Source: Litomosoides sigmodontis (taxonomy: Eukaryota > Nematoda > Chromadorea > Rhabditida > Onchocercidae). Taken from it: 64,000 nt of DNA. Position numbers and translations under genes: made by a program. The stretch is from the NCBI GenBank assembly GCA_963070105.1, contig OY718808.1, forward strand, positions 806,001-870,000, in the 5' to 3' direction. Positions 1 to 11,983 of this stretch are shown piece after piece; the stretch's first letter is position 1, and each line of letters opens with the position of its first letter. A model generated the notes under the pieces. It ran no database searches. It saw only the letters and a list, made by a program, of their open reading frames with translations, and was not told where the DNA came from.

Positions 1-390
1 AATTGAAAATTCGTAAAAAACCATCCTAAAAAACCCAATGTTTTTAATTTAAACCATATATAGTGATTACAGTACAAAACCATGTGTGGGTTAATGTATA
101 AGGATGTCTGAAATTAATCCTAAATAACTACGAGAAGTGAATTTTTTATTTGGTTTCCAGACATCAGTGAACTTATGTTCCATAATTCTTCTTGCGCGTA
201 GTACTAAATTGGCATCTCTTCTTAAGGAATGAAACAGGTGATTTTATTCTGAAATTCAAATGTATTTCAAGTTCTGCTAAAGTTATGACCTTAATAGACA
301 AAAAAAATAATAAAAAGGTATTGTATGTCGATACAGCAGGGGCTTAAAAAAATGTGAATTTTAGACTCTTTATCACGAGTTACTACTTAC

Positions 391-2338
391 CTGACTGACT
401 GTAGCAAGCAGTTTTGTATCATCATTTGAAGAGAATGCAAATTCGTGAAGCGTACCGCTTCCAACAGCCCAACGATAAACCGGATTCCTTGACGTTTTAG
501 TTTTACACGTGTAAATTGTATATCCATCTCCCTGTTGAAAGTCAAACATTTACTCAACCGCACGAGTTCAGTCTCCACCCTTCCATTTTGATGTTGACAC
601 GGTAGACATTTTCTTGACGAGTTATAAAAACATTGAAAATTCACCTGCTTGAAAATTTGATAAACAGGAGGTGACTGATTGCAGGGTAAATTCTCGTTGT
701 ACAGATATGCATTACCACTTGTATGGGAAGCCAGAAAACATTGATGCTGACCTTAAATTACTTTTTGAATATGCATGCATAAACACGCAGTTTCTGATCT
801 CCTAAATCGGCATTCATTTTACAATTTAAGTTTCACATATCTTCATATCTTCATCAGTTAAAGTAAAGTTTAAAAGACAAATTTTTTCCCAAAAACAGCT
901 CACCAGGAATCCATTTCAAACAAGTTACTGCAGTTTTGTCAATTAATCTGTCTTCGTTGTACAGTCTACTAATTTGTAGGTCGTTTCGAAATGGATCAAT
1001 AAGCTGAATTTGTCCAGCAGAGAAACCAATTATCAAACTAAAAATTATCACTCTATCACTTATTTCTGCAGCCTTTTACTTTGTTTAGTTAAATATTCTG
1101 GCTACTGTGGATAAAAAAACAACACAAGAAATGCCATAATAACCTGCATGAAGTTGTGGTAGCAGTTTCTTGATTGAAATCATGCGATGTAGGATAAGTA
1201 CCTTTATACACGCGCTTATCAATTGGTTTATTCAAATCAACAGCACTTTGAACACCTCTAAAATCATTAATTATTTACGTTCTCCCAACAACTTTTTTAG
1301 CAAACTTTTTTTCACTTTTATTTAATAAAAGTGTTTTTAATTTTATTTAATAAAAGTGAAATTCAACGGCATATCAGTCACGTCTGCAAAATGCCACTGC
1401 CTAAGATATACCACAGAGTTTTAGAGAATTGCTGATATGCTTAATGGAAATAAAATCGTCGAATTTAAATCAATAAAACGTACCGATAAACAAAGACGTA
1501 TAATTCACGGCCAACATTGAAACATATTCGATCGTTACTGGAGTTGACATCAGAGTCCGAATAAGCAGGGGAATCACTTTCATCGAGATTATGTTCTACA
1601 TCCGTATCTAACGCCAAATTGCGCAATGTTGGTATGCTACCGTTCAACATCATATTACCAACAGCATGATGCTGTGAAGTGGATGCTGTTGGATGGACCG
1701 TTAGAAAGGACACACTAACAGGAGCGTTACCAACAGTATTACCACCCTGACAATAGAAACAGTTGAAATCTAACTTTGCAATGATTACAGTCCTAATGTG
1801 ACAATTGTATATTCGAAATCCTAAATCCTCAAACAACGAGCAGGTGGGACGAGAAGTAATCAGAAATAAAGAATGATAAACAGTTCTCTAACCATAGCTC
1901 TTTATCAAGCAAAACCAATTATTTCTACATAACTTACGAGAAAATTTTGATCCGAATGCTATGATACCTCAAAGTCATCGTCAGTCCATTACTAAATCAC
2001 CTGTTCACTAAATATTTACCATCGCAACCAAATTAATGGAGAAGAATCATTTTTATTATGCCTCATTTTAATTTTCGCATGAAAGCTTTAACTGTTAATT
2101 TCCCGTTGTAAATTTCTATATCACCTGCAACTCTTAATTTAAATTCGTTAAAAAAAACCTGATTTAATGCAACACGATTTGGTCGTGAATATTCAGAAAG
2201 GGTCATTTGTCTATAAACACCTTCACGTGTGATGAAATGAGTTTTGAGGTCCTCTTTGGTCGTATTCAACTGCTGAACGGATGATAAGTCAAGCGCGCTC
2301 CCGGCGGCTAGCTGACTGCTCGTACTCATTGTATGCAT
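391..2338 (-). CDS. wdr-20: WDR20/DMWD-family WD-repeat protein, 5' part (partial)
   Basis: Six exons read on the minus strand: 2338-2159, 1746-1484, 1257-1144, about 1058-904, 751-645 and 531-391, giving about 320 residues in one frame. Segments match human WDR20 as I know it: SEYSRPNRV near the N-terminus, RICFNVGRELYVFVYRG, DLNKPIDKRVYKGTYPT, LIIGFSAGQIQLIDP, YNEDRLIDKTAVTCLKW, then RNPVYRWAVGSGTLHEFAF. In mammals this family scaffolds the USP12/USP46 deubiquitinases (family knowledge). The start is one of two in-frame ATGs (2338 or 2329). A Ser/Asn-rich insert (about residues 65-130) replaces a shorter loop. The last exon ends at a clean CAG|GTAAGT donor at 391; no further exon is visible in 1-390, so the remaining WD repeats lie beyond the left edge. 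The acceptor of exon 4 is ambiguous by 6 bp (1058 or 1052). Confidence 0.88.
1313..1358. repeat. Palindrome plus direct repeat in a wdr-20 intron
   Basis: Positions 1313-1333 form a perfect inverted repeat (CACTTTTATT, one T, AATAAAAGTG). An 18-bp copy of TTTTATTTAATAAAAGTG occurs at 1316-1333 and again at about 1341-1358. It lies in the intron between the second and third wdr-20 exons. No function is evident. Confidence 0.7.
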
Positions 2339-5300
2339 ACATCAAATTTTTGCAATTTTTAGAGCCCTACAATTAATGTTATTTAAATTACTATATTACT
2401 ACTAAGTTAATTTGCTTATAAAATAGGATTAAGTCATATTTACGAATATTACAGGTTAATAAATTAGTACGCTTCAAAGCTAATTTGAAGCTCATATGAC
2501 CAAGAAGTATTAAAACTACGAGCATGACAAAAAAAATACACTTTCAATGCCGCACAAAGTACAATAGCCTCTATTTCCTTGTAATTAATTATTTCGCGAA
2601 AATTTCATTTTCATCCATTTCCAGGAAAATATAAATTAAATTAATGTATGAACAATGCCCATTACATAAATAAATAAGAACAACAATCAAACACTATTTC
2701 GACAGAAAATATTGATTTTTTCATAATCGTCATTCATGTAACACCAACAGTAAAAACAACAATTAACTATAAGCTCTATTTATGCAGTCCCCTTATCCGT
2801 TTTATCTCACATGTTTATTCTAATTCAATTTTCAAAAAATTTCATAAATAAAGCAATCAAAGTATAAAAATCAATAAAAAATGAAACTAACGATAAAGTA
2901 TCTGATACATAAGCGTCGTAGTTCATGAAGCACCATAACGATCCCGCATTTCATTGAAACCTTCTACTACCTTTCAAACAATTATCCGCCTTTACGTCCA
3001 TTCGATGACGAGACCCTTTTCCTCTTCTGCTGTTTATGTTTCCTATTTGCTATCACAATGCTGCTACTGTTCCATTTGTTGCTGACTCTTAATACTCTTA
3101 AATGTGCTATTTTCGTCCCAATGTAATTTTCCGTCTTGAAATAGTTACATCAAACAGCTGAAATATATAGAGTAGAGAGGATCACTAACAAGACATATTC
3201 CAACTAAATTGACTAAAAGTTCAACAATTTTTAGTCAGCGATTATTACATTGAAATAATTTCAAACAGTTTACTTTTCATTACTTCTTCCCTTCTTTTTC
3301 AGTTTTTTTTCGCCATTTCACTACCCTGTTTAATGAATAGATGTGAAAAAAGAGTGTAGGAATGGAAGAAAAATGAAGGGAGCTACGAAAGGATGACCCT
3401 TAAAGTGAACTACGCCAGGGGAATTACGTAAAGACAGGGGCAGAAGTGCAAAAATGGAAAGACTGAAAAAAATTTTTGGACAAATTGGAAGTAAAGTAAA
3501 ATTCTGCAAAAAAGTATCGACTGTACAGAGTTATCTGTGCAAAAAATTTAACAAAGAATTCAGAAGGCAAAGCAAAAACTATCACTGTTTTGTTATTTAG
3601 TTTGCTAAATAATATATCCAGTCTCGATCCAAAGTTATAAGAAATCATTTCATTCATTCTAACACTTACTACGATCAAAAAGGCACCCTTTCCAAAGTAG
3701 AAATTGTACACATTAACGGATAGCTTCATGCTTATTAAAGTAGCTATTGATTTACCTTTCTTAACATATTCATTTACTTTTGCCTACTGAAATTAGCAAT
3801 TAGGACTGGAAGGTTATTTCATCAGTTAAGTCCACAAAAAAAAATTACTTCGTCGATTTGGGAATTAAGCTTCAATAACTTGGTAATTCAGAACCAGAAC
3901 AAAATATTCATTCCAATCAGCTCATTGTAATGAAACTTATCGGTACCATCCACTTCCTTCACTGTGAAATGAATAAATGATATTATAAGACGATCGATGA
4001 ACGCCTGAGTTAGTCAAAAACCAATGAGACAGTACCACCTCGAGCAACCTCACCCCAGCAGTAGCAACCTGACTCAGACGAGTACCACAGTCTCTTCCGA
4101 TTTGCAACAGACAGCAAACCAAAACAACTATGAAATTTGCAATCCCATTGAGGATTAATTCGAAATATTATTCGTTTGTTGACGTTTTCGTTGCGTTTGC
4201 TTCATCTAGCTGTGGTAGCAAACATTTCATTTTCTTTTACTCCTTTGATACACTACTCGTATTCGACGCGGTACACGTAGAAAAGTTTAGCTCACACAAC
4301 TACTGATAGAAATGAAGTGCCACATTTAATTAAGTGATTGATCAGAAATACACGAAAAGCAAAGCTGGCAAGAACTATCACACATTTTTCTCTTTTGGTT
4401 CGTTGCTTAGCTCTTTTAGTGAAATGCGAAACTGAATGGTCGGAAAATAGAAGGAAAAAAAATCGTACCCAACTGGTATTATTTACATTTCGTTCTTCCC
4501 TTCCAGTAATTCGCTTGTTTACCTATCTATCCACTTGCTTTACCTGACACCGTTCTGTCTCGTTTAAAATAAATGATTGAATTCTGAGCTGAGTGCTTTA
4601 TTTTATGCAGATTAATGCTTACTAGACGCATTTCTACCAATCAATCACTAGAGTGTGCAAATTCAACGAGGAAAAGGGAAATGAGAATTTCCAAGAATAA
4701 AATAAAATGAAAATCTGTTTATTCGGGGCAGCTCACATCGATAATACCATTCCATCATGAAACGAATGAATGATGGATTAAACAAACTGGACAGGGTTTT
4801 AACACTTCCAAAATCTTCTCATCTTGCTTCTTTTTTTTTTTTTTTTTAAATTTGGAAGCAAAAAAAAACTGATTTCTACCATTCATCCTTATCATTTGCT
4901 GACAACAATAATGTATGAACGAATGAATGAATATTTCTTGGTTGTTGATGAAATGTTTTCGTTTTAATTTCAAAATGCATTTCTTAAAATTTCCTCTTCT
5001 TTTCTTTCCCATAAATGACGTTTATTTCATAGGAAACCGAACAACCTATGAGTAAGGTGTATTTGTGGATCAAACAATTTAAAAATGAATGTAAACACAG
5101 TCTTATCAATAATTCCCTCTCTATCCTTTTCTTTTCACTTTTTGAAAATTTGATAAAATTTATCTCCGCAGTTCGTTCCCTCCACTTATATATAAGTAAT
5201 TTAATTTAAAATATTTCAATTAGAAATAAACATATTCGTGTATTTTAAGCAAAATATTCAAATTTTAAATTTGTAATAAACACGAAAGACGAGGGAAAAA

Positions 5301-5351
5301 AAAGGGGATGAAAGAGTATCCGCTTGTGATAGATAACCAAATAGTTCGGTT
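2339..5351. other. Intergenic between wdr-20 and the BAG2 gene
   Basis: A+T-rich sequence with no convincing gene. The region upstream of the wdr-20 ATG should hold its promoter. A visibly more G+C-rich patch at about 3985-4125 has a short plus-strand open frame rich in Ser, Thr and Gln (from the ATG at about 4023 to a stop near 4158), without recognisable homology. A poly-T/poly-A tract sits near 4830-4870. Confidence 0.6.
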
Positions 5352-7473
5352 TCAAAATTCAGGAGCACTGTAACGTTGTGCTCGTTCGATTTGACTGATT
5401 AAAATACCTAAACGACGACGAATTTTCTTCTGATCATCTGCTGTACACTCGATGACCTGAAATCGAACATTCCATAAAAAATTGCTTTTAATTTTCTTTT
5501 TTTTTGTTAAATGTAAATAAAATTCATACCATTAAAACTATCATGTGGAAAATATCTGTCGATATTTAATTATCAAATTTGTCAGCGGTTTGAAGTGAAG
5601 GGCACTACAGATAATATCAATTATACACACTCACATTTGCCTAATTGTTGCACGTAAATCGCTTGAATGTAAATTAAACATTTTAAAAGAGTAATATAAA
5701 TTGGAGGGACGAATTTTTATTTTTTAACCTCTGTCATGCAACTATTTTAAAGTAGATTTCTTGTTCAAGAGTAAATTATGTAAATTTTAAAAATTATGCC
5801 TGAGCTTGAAATCGTTGATCAATTGGTCCATCAGGTTGATCCGGTAAGCAAGCATTGAGAAAACGCTTCATTGCCTGTAATAAAGCAAAACAAAAAACTG
5901 GCAAACAATGATAGCAAATTTTTACAACAATTAAAACTCTTTTTCATAATTGGAAAGGAGATTTTTTGAATGCATTATTTTGTAATTAAACTTTCTTAAT
6001 TGTATGCGTACGCTAAAAATAGAAGGAAACATTGGATGCCATAAGCGCCTACTGTTGTTAGGCGCAAAAATTTTATCATTGAAAAAGAGAAACCTCTTAA
6101 ATGTAATACCTCTTTTGCATTATTCAAATCCTCCCTCATCTTATTAACTGCCGCTTCAATCAAATTGTTGACGTTATTTAGCGCTTGTGTTTGCTCTGCG
6201 TTACGTGGCGTATTTACGACAACCTCAACAGCTTTACAACGATTTAGTAAACGAGTGGCTGTTGCACTAATATCATCGCGATCGCCTAAATTTTCCAAGG
6301 GATTTTTTTGGTGAAAAAAAAAATGCATGTATTAATTGATGGCAATATTTCGATAATTTCAAAATGAAATATTTTAATGAGGAAGGAAATATGAATTGTA
6401 ATATAAGAAGCATCTTCATTACAACAATAGATTAACAGCATCTTATCAGCTCTAAATTGGTATGGCTTATTTGGTTTTCAATTTTTTGATTTAGAAATTT
6501 ATTGCAAACAAAGCTTTACTGATTTATTCTAATTTGTGATTGATAAGAAATTAGAAAATTTTGATATTATTTCGAAGATTTCTGCAAGCATTCACAGTTG
6601 TAGTTTATTAGCAGCGGAGGCTTACCGCAAAATTTACAAAATGTACCGTTTCTTGTTTACCTTGTCCTAAGCGTAGCAGCTCAGAGTCCAAATTTACATT
6701 TCCGAGCATATTAATCAACGATTCTTTCTCCTGCTCCAACTGTCCAGCTGATTCTCTTCAACGGTAGTAGGGAGGGAATTAATGAAGGGAAAGAGAAGAA
6801 AAGAAGTAATATGCAAATGAATTCCTTACGACAAAATAATTACTTTCATTCAACTAGAAAAAAAAAGCTCTTCCTGAAAGCTTTTTTTAATATTGTTTTC
6901 AAATCATAAAATAACTTACTGCTTTATTAGTTTATTATAATTATTAGCATTAATTATTATTTGTTGAAACACTTCATCATCAACTTTCTTTCAAATAATT
7001 TTCTAATTTCGAACAAATTTCCATTTCTTTTGCTTAAATTGATAATTATCTAATTTTATTTTGTAAAAATGTGCTTTATCAAAAAACCTTTCCAAAACAT
7101 TGATTTCCAAAGAAAAATATACAACATTAGTTAGTTTTAGAGATTTAATTTTCAAACTTCCACTTTCAGACCACCAGGAGAACTGGACTAATTAATAATA
7201 GTGATTACAATTTGCAAAGTTTTAATTAACACTTGCAAATGGAAGGAATGTAACCTAAGTTGTTCCACTCGTTTTTCCACTTGATCCAACATTCCGATCA
7301 TTCGTTCATTGAAATCATCGACGGATGTCTTCCTGATTAATTGTACCGGAACGGTACGACTATTGTTGGAATTCATTCGTGTTTGGTGCGAATGGTTAAT
7401 GTAGCCGTCCTGTTCCACTTCAAACAAACGATTAGCCGACGATGAATTCGCCGGTCGAGCAATGCGGAAATTC
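5352..7473 (-). CDS. unc-23: BAG2-type Hsp70 nucleotide-exchange co-chaperone (UNC-23 homologue), 5' end missing
   Basis: Five minus-strand exons: 7473-7255, 6755-6661, 6285-6110, 5874-5800 and 5456-5352, encoding at least 222 residues to a TGA at 5354-5352. The protein follows human BAG2: VEQLRESAGQLEQEKESLIN (coiled coil), DDISATATRLLNRCKAVEV, NPRNAEQTQALNNVNN-like helices, GPIDQRFQAQ and VIECTADDQKKIRRRLGILI at the C-terminal BAG domain. BAG2 proteins release ADP from Hsp70 and inhibit the CHIP ligase; the C. elegans homologue is UNC-23, needed for muscle attachment (established knowledge). Exon 7473-7255 starts in mid-codon after TTTTTAG, so an upstream exon with the start codon exists; I could not find it in 7.5-14.3 kb. 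The last intron (5799-5457) begins with GC instead of GT; if retained, translation stops two codons later and loses the final 34 residues. Confidence 0.9.
5457..5799 (-). other. GC-AG intron in the BAG2/unc-23 gene
   Basis: The upstream exon ends ...TTTCAAGCTCAG and the intron begins GCATAA; the downstream exon begins GTCATCGAGTG after TTTCAG. Joining them gives FQAQVIECTADDQ, which matches the family. No GT lies near the exon end. Confidence 0.8.
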
Positions 7474-7790
7474 CTAAAAACACAAGCTAACATCATCCGT
7501 AACGATATTAAAATTTAAAATTGGATAATAATTGTGGGAATAATTGATTAGCTCGAAAAAGTAACAGAGCAACATTTCACAAATAACCGTAGCATAATTA
7601 TTTCTAAAATTTCAGTTTAACTAACAGATGCGAAGGGAGTCGCTTTTGTTTAAAAGTGAATTGGAACAATACTTTAAATGCTGAAACTGCTATGAATCAC
7701 TTTAGAATATTTCAGGAAATGTAAATTTTAGTGGAAAGTAGACGAGAAAAAAAATTGTCGGCGACGATTTTAATAGTACAAAAAAAACGG

Positions 7791-7798
7791 TGACGTCA
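7791..7798. promoter_or_regulatory. CRE-like palindrome TGACGTCA
   Basis: An exact ATF/CREB consensus about 320 bp upstream of the first visible BAG2 exon. A second exact copy lies at 27733-27740 in intergenic DNA. Binding is not shown; an 8-bp motif can occur by chance. Confidence 0.3.
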
Positions 7799-8327
7799 TC
7801 AACCTCTCTCCAAACCCATTTTCTTCATTATTCACTTTTTTTTTTCTTCTCACCGAAATAGGTCAAAATATCGGAAGGCTATCCGACACATCAATAACAC
7901 ATTTCTTCAGGTCGAAAAAAACGAATCAGTCAAATTAAATAAAAATATTTCCACTTCTCTTCAAATTGCCAGTAGTATTACCAGTCGATTTCTACTTGAA
8001 ATTTGAAAAGATAACTGATTGTGCGTGCTGATATTTGATGATAGAACAAAATTAAATCTGCTAAATGAGTGCCAAGTAGGGAAACAAACGGCGCTCTTTG
8101 CAAAAAAGGTAAAGCAAGAACTTCAACAATTTAGCAAAGAACGTTTTTTTTTCATTTTCACTTTAAACTTTAAAATTAAAGTTTTTGCTTTTTTAAAAGT
8201 TCGAAAAATTAAAAATCCTCATTTTTTACTTTCTCAGCGTAACTTCTACGTAACCATATTAATTCTGTTCACTTTTTTTGTATGAAACAGTTTTAACATT
8301 AATGTTAACTTAAATGCCATGCCACAC

Positions 8328-8363
8328 TTCCATTTCTACTTCAAATTTGAAGTAGAAATGGAA
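8328..8363. repeat. Perfect 36-bp palindrome
   Basis: TTCCATTTCTACTTCAAA is followed directly by its exact reverse complement TTTGAAGTAGAAATGGAA with no spacer. No coding exon surrounds it. It may be a miniature-element remnant or a cruciform-forming site. Confidence 0.9.
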
Positions 8364-11300
8364 ATAAGAGGCTAAGGTATTACAACAAATAAGCTAAGTA
8401 ATATTTTAGATGATTAAAATGCAAAAAAAGAGAAAATTTTCCTACAATTCACCACTTTTAGTTTGATCGTTTATTTTTTTAAAACTTTTTTTTTTTGCTT
8501 AATATATTTAGCAAATTCATATTTTGTCAAATATTACGAAAACATTAGAAGCCCTTCCAGGCATTGCAAAATCAGTTTTGTCAATATTACTTATTTAATT
8601 ACAATAATTAACGTCGCTAACGTTAAATTGTGCGGCAAATTAATTTCGAACAATTTAAAATTTAAAATATTAAATATCGGATATTGTCATAAACAACACG
8701 TTTCGCTGTAACAGATAACAATGTAAACTTTATGTTTCGCTTAAATGCATTTTAAAATATTTGGAAATCGACACCTCACTGCACCACACATCTTCTCATT
8801 CCCTTTTTTTCAAAACAAAAAAAAACGTATTAAATTATAAATTTGAAAATATTTCGGAATTCAGAATGTTAATTTTAACAGAATTACTGATAAATTTGAA
8901 GTTAACAATTTTGGCATGCACTTCATTTGCAAGAGGAAAAACCACTCATCAATCAAGCAAGCATTACCCCTCTTTCTCTCTCTCTCCCTCTCTCTCTCCC
9001 TGTTCCTCTCTAACCCTTTCTCTGCTTTTATTTGAAATCAGTGAATGACATTTGATTGTAGAAGGGAAACTGTTGTAGAGAACAGTGAAATGAATTGATA
9101 GGAGGAGGAGAGAAATTAGGAATTGAAAACAGGTTTCCAAGGTGAGGGAGAAACTGTTTGATAATACAACGGAGGGATGATGGATGCTCAGACGTTAGTT
9201 GCAATGATAAATGTTTATTTCGAAAAGAAAAGGAAGCACTTCTCACCACAAACACCAATTGGAAATCAAATACTTAATCTCGCAGTTAATTGATTTCCAT
9301 CGTGTTACTCATTTCACGTGGTTCGGATGGCATGAAGTATGCTTGAAATTGGAAATTTCATAAAATCTGAGATGAAGTGAGATGAGAATAAATCCTCCTT
9401 AATTCCCTTATTCTACAAATATAACTTTGAATTTTTTTTTTAAAATTCTACTTCCTTTGTAAATTGTACGAAAGTAATGCTTGCATTTCATCGTAATACA
9501 CAACTCTCAGTTCATATTGAAGCATAAAATTAAATAAAATTTGAAAGCTCAAATGTTATAAAGCAATGGGAAGAAGAAAGACGCCACCAACAGTTGCGAA
9601 CAGTTTGTTTAATTTGTAAAGTACATTGAACAAAAGCTATTTAGCAAAGCATAAAATCAAAAATTTTTTAATAAATCAAGCAACGCTAATTACTGATTAA
9701 TTCTAATTACCTGTGTTTCATTAAAATTTTCATTACATTTACATTTCGTGGATTGAACTGAACATGGCTAATCCATGTCGCTTTCAAAGCTCATCGACGA
9801 TATTTGAAAAATCGAAAAAGAAGCAGGAAAACGCATATTACGTGAAGTAATAACTTTGAATAAAGCTTAATTATTAAAAAAAGGCCGATAAAATTTTTAA
9901 GAAAAAAGGCCGATAAAATCAATAATTCAATGATTTCGGAAATGCGAAATATTTTGAGCGAACGTGAATGAAGGTGGAAGGGTTCGAAATGAAATGAAAA
10001 TGAACTTTGCACAGCTGCGAGTTTCACAGAAAAAAAACATCACATAGCATTCGTTTAAAAATAAATAGCAATATGTTAAATGCATTTTTACGTTTTAGGA
10101 GCGGAAAATAAAAGAAGGAAAGGTGACAAGAGAACGGCGCAAAATCCAACTGTTACAATCAATTCGTTTTCATTCAAAATGATTCAGCAAGTTTGAGAGA
10201 AGCAGGAAAAGATCAAATATTTACCGATGGAATTAGTGAAAAATCGTTCGTCAAATGAAATGCGAAAGAGCAAATTTCATTTCGTTCAAAAATACAATGA
10301 CTCAACCTATTATTGATTGAATGTTCGATCTTTAAGTAATTGAAATTACTGCATGAACCACTTACTTTGATGATTCATAATTTGTATTAGTTAAAATTCC
10401 TTCAGATTACACACCTCTCGTCTGCATTAATTTCTTTATTTTTAAAAACTTTTAAATGAAAAATAGAATTACTAAGGTATATTTAGTTAAGTAATTAATT
10501 GCCTGAGTTAATTAATTAATTAATCATTAATCAATTATTTAAATTAAAAGCATAGCCAATTAATTATTTGAACAAGCTGAAAAAATTTTGCTAATGCAGT
10601 AAAATTTTGAGAGCATTTCGTTTTCTTCATCATTGTCTTCTGCCCTTATAGCATTCACTTTCCTTTCTATAAATTTCGGTATGCGAAGATTAATTCAAAA
10701 AGTGTTTCTCGAAGTTTTAAAGATACAAATCAAACAAACAGTTCAATTAAACTAAGCGTTGAGTAATTTTGTCAACGGTTAATTAAATAATCGAACAAAT
10801 TAAGTTTTCGAACGAAATCACGGTAAATCGTGCGCGTTCAGAGCAACTTTTTTTTTGTTTAAATTTAAGCAGAAAATTTTGAAGGAAGGCATACGATTAT
10901 GGAAATGATTACAGCGGAGAAGAAAATGAAGGATTTATTAATAGCGTGAAATATGCTACTTAGACTAAAATATATTTCAAATTAATTTTAGTTTACATTA
11001 AATACTTTGCCTTGTTGTTCTGCAATTATAAAATAAGATCGCCGAAAATGAAAGAAATAAATTTAAAACAACTCCTAAAGTACCATCTTTTTTCTTCAAT
11101 ACTTTAAGAACGTAATGAAGGAGTACGGTTAAATGGATGGTAATTAAATTAAACAGTCATGTCAAAATACGAATTGAATACCCTTTAAATGCCATATTAA
11201 TTGTCCAGTTGCAATGATAGCTGTAATTTGATTTGAAATATTCGTGATGACAATTCAACAACAAAATTTCTGCAACAAAAGATTAATAAGCGTTTTTCTT

Positions 11301-11684
11301 TCCGCCAACTTGAAAAGTGTAAATTCTACACAATTCGGCTGTCACCGAACTGTGCTTCCATTGATTGCAGCAATTAGCAGCTGTTGAAAGCTAAAAAAAT
11401 TTCAAATAAGGCATATTTAAATAATAACTATAATTTGTATTACTCAAGCATTTCACATCTTATAAATTATAAATGAAATGACTTTTACATGCTAATTCCC
11501 TTAGCTAATTGTCATCACAGTGCTTATCATTGAACGATTAAATACTTAAAAAGCAAAACACGTAGAAACGTAACGTTTTCGATTAATGAAAACTAATCTC
11601 ACATTTCAATGATCATGCTGCAATCAGCAACTTTTCCTCCTTCATGCATATCAATGTGTAACATTTTCTCTTCTCACAAACTCT

Positions 11685-11757
11685 CTCTCTCTCTTTCTCT
11701 CGCTCTCTCCATAAATACATGTAGCGATGTATGAAAGAGAGAGAGAGAGGGAGAGGA
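11685..11757. repeat. (CT)n - spacer - (GA)n inverted tract
   Basis: A CT-rich tract (about 11680-11710) is followed by a spacer of about 25 bases containing ATACATGTAGCGATGTAT and then a GA-rich tract (about 11734-11757). The two arms can pair. A similar arrangement occurs at 32621-32678. Confidence 0.75.
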
Positions 11758-11948
11758 GAGTGAAGCAAATTTATTTGTTAAATTTCACTATTACTTTGAT
11801 TATGTCATACTCACTGTTAATACTACCGCTATTTACATCATTTTTGCACAACAACAACAACAACAAATTCCCTCATAGCTATCAAGACAAACAGCCACAG
11901 AAGTTACTCAAAGAAGCAGTTAACCTCCATGGATGCAAGTAAAATTCT

Positions 11949-11949
<1 letters not shown>

Positions 11950-11979
<30 letters not shown>
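11950..11979. repeat. (GA)15 microsatellite and adjacent GGTGAT-like repeat
   Basis: An uninterrupted GA run of about 30 bp. It is followed at about 11994-12058 by an imperfect GGTGATGGT/GGTGGT repeat. No supported reading frame uses the repeat. Confidence 0.9.
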
Positions 11980-11983
<4 letters not shown>

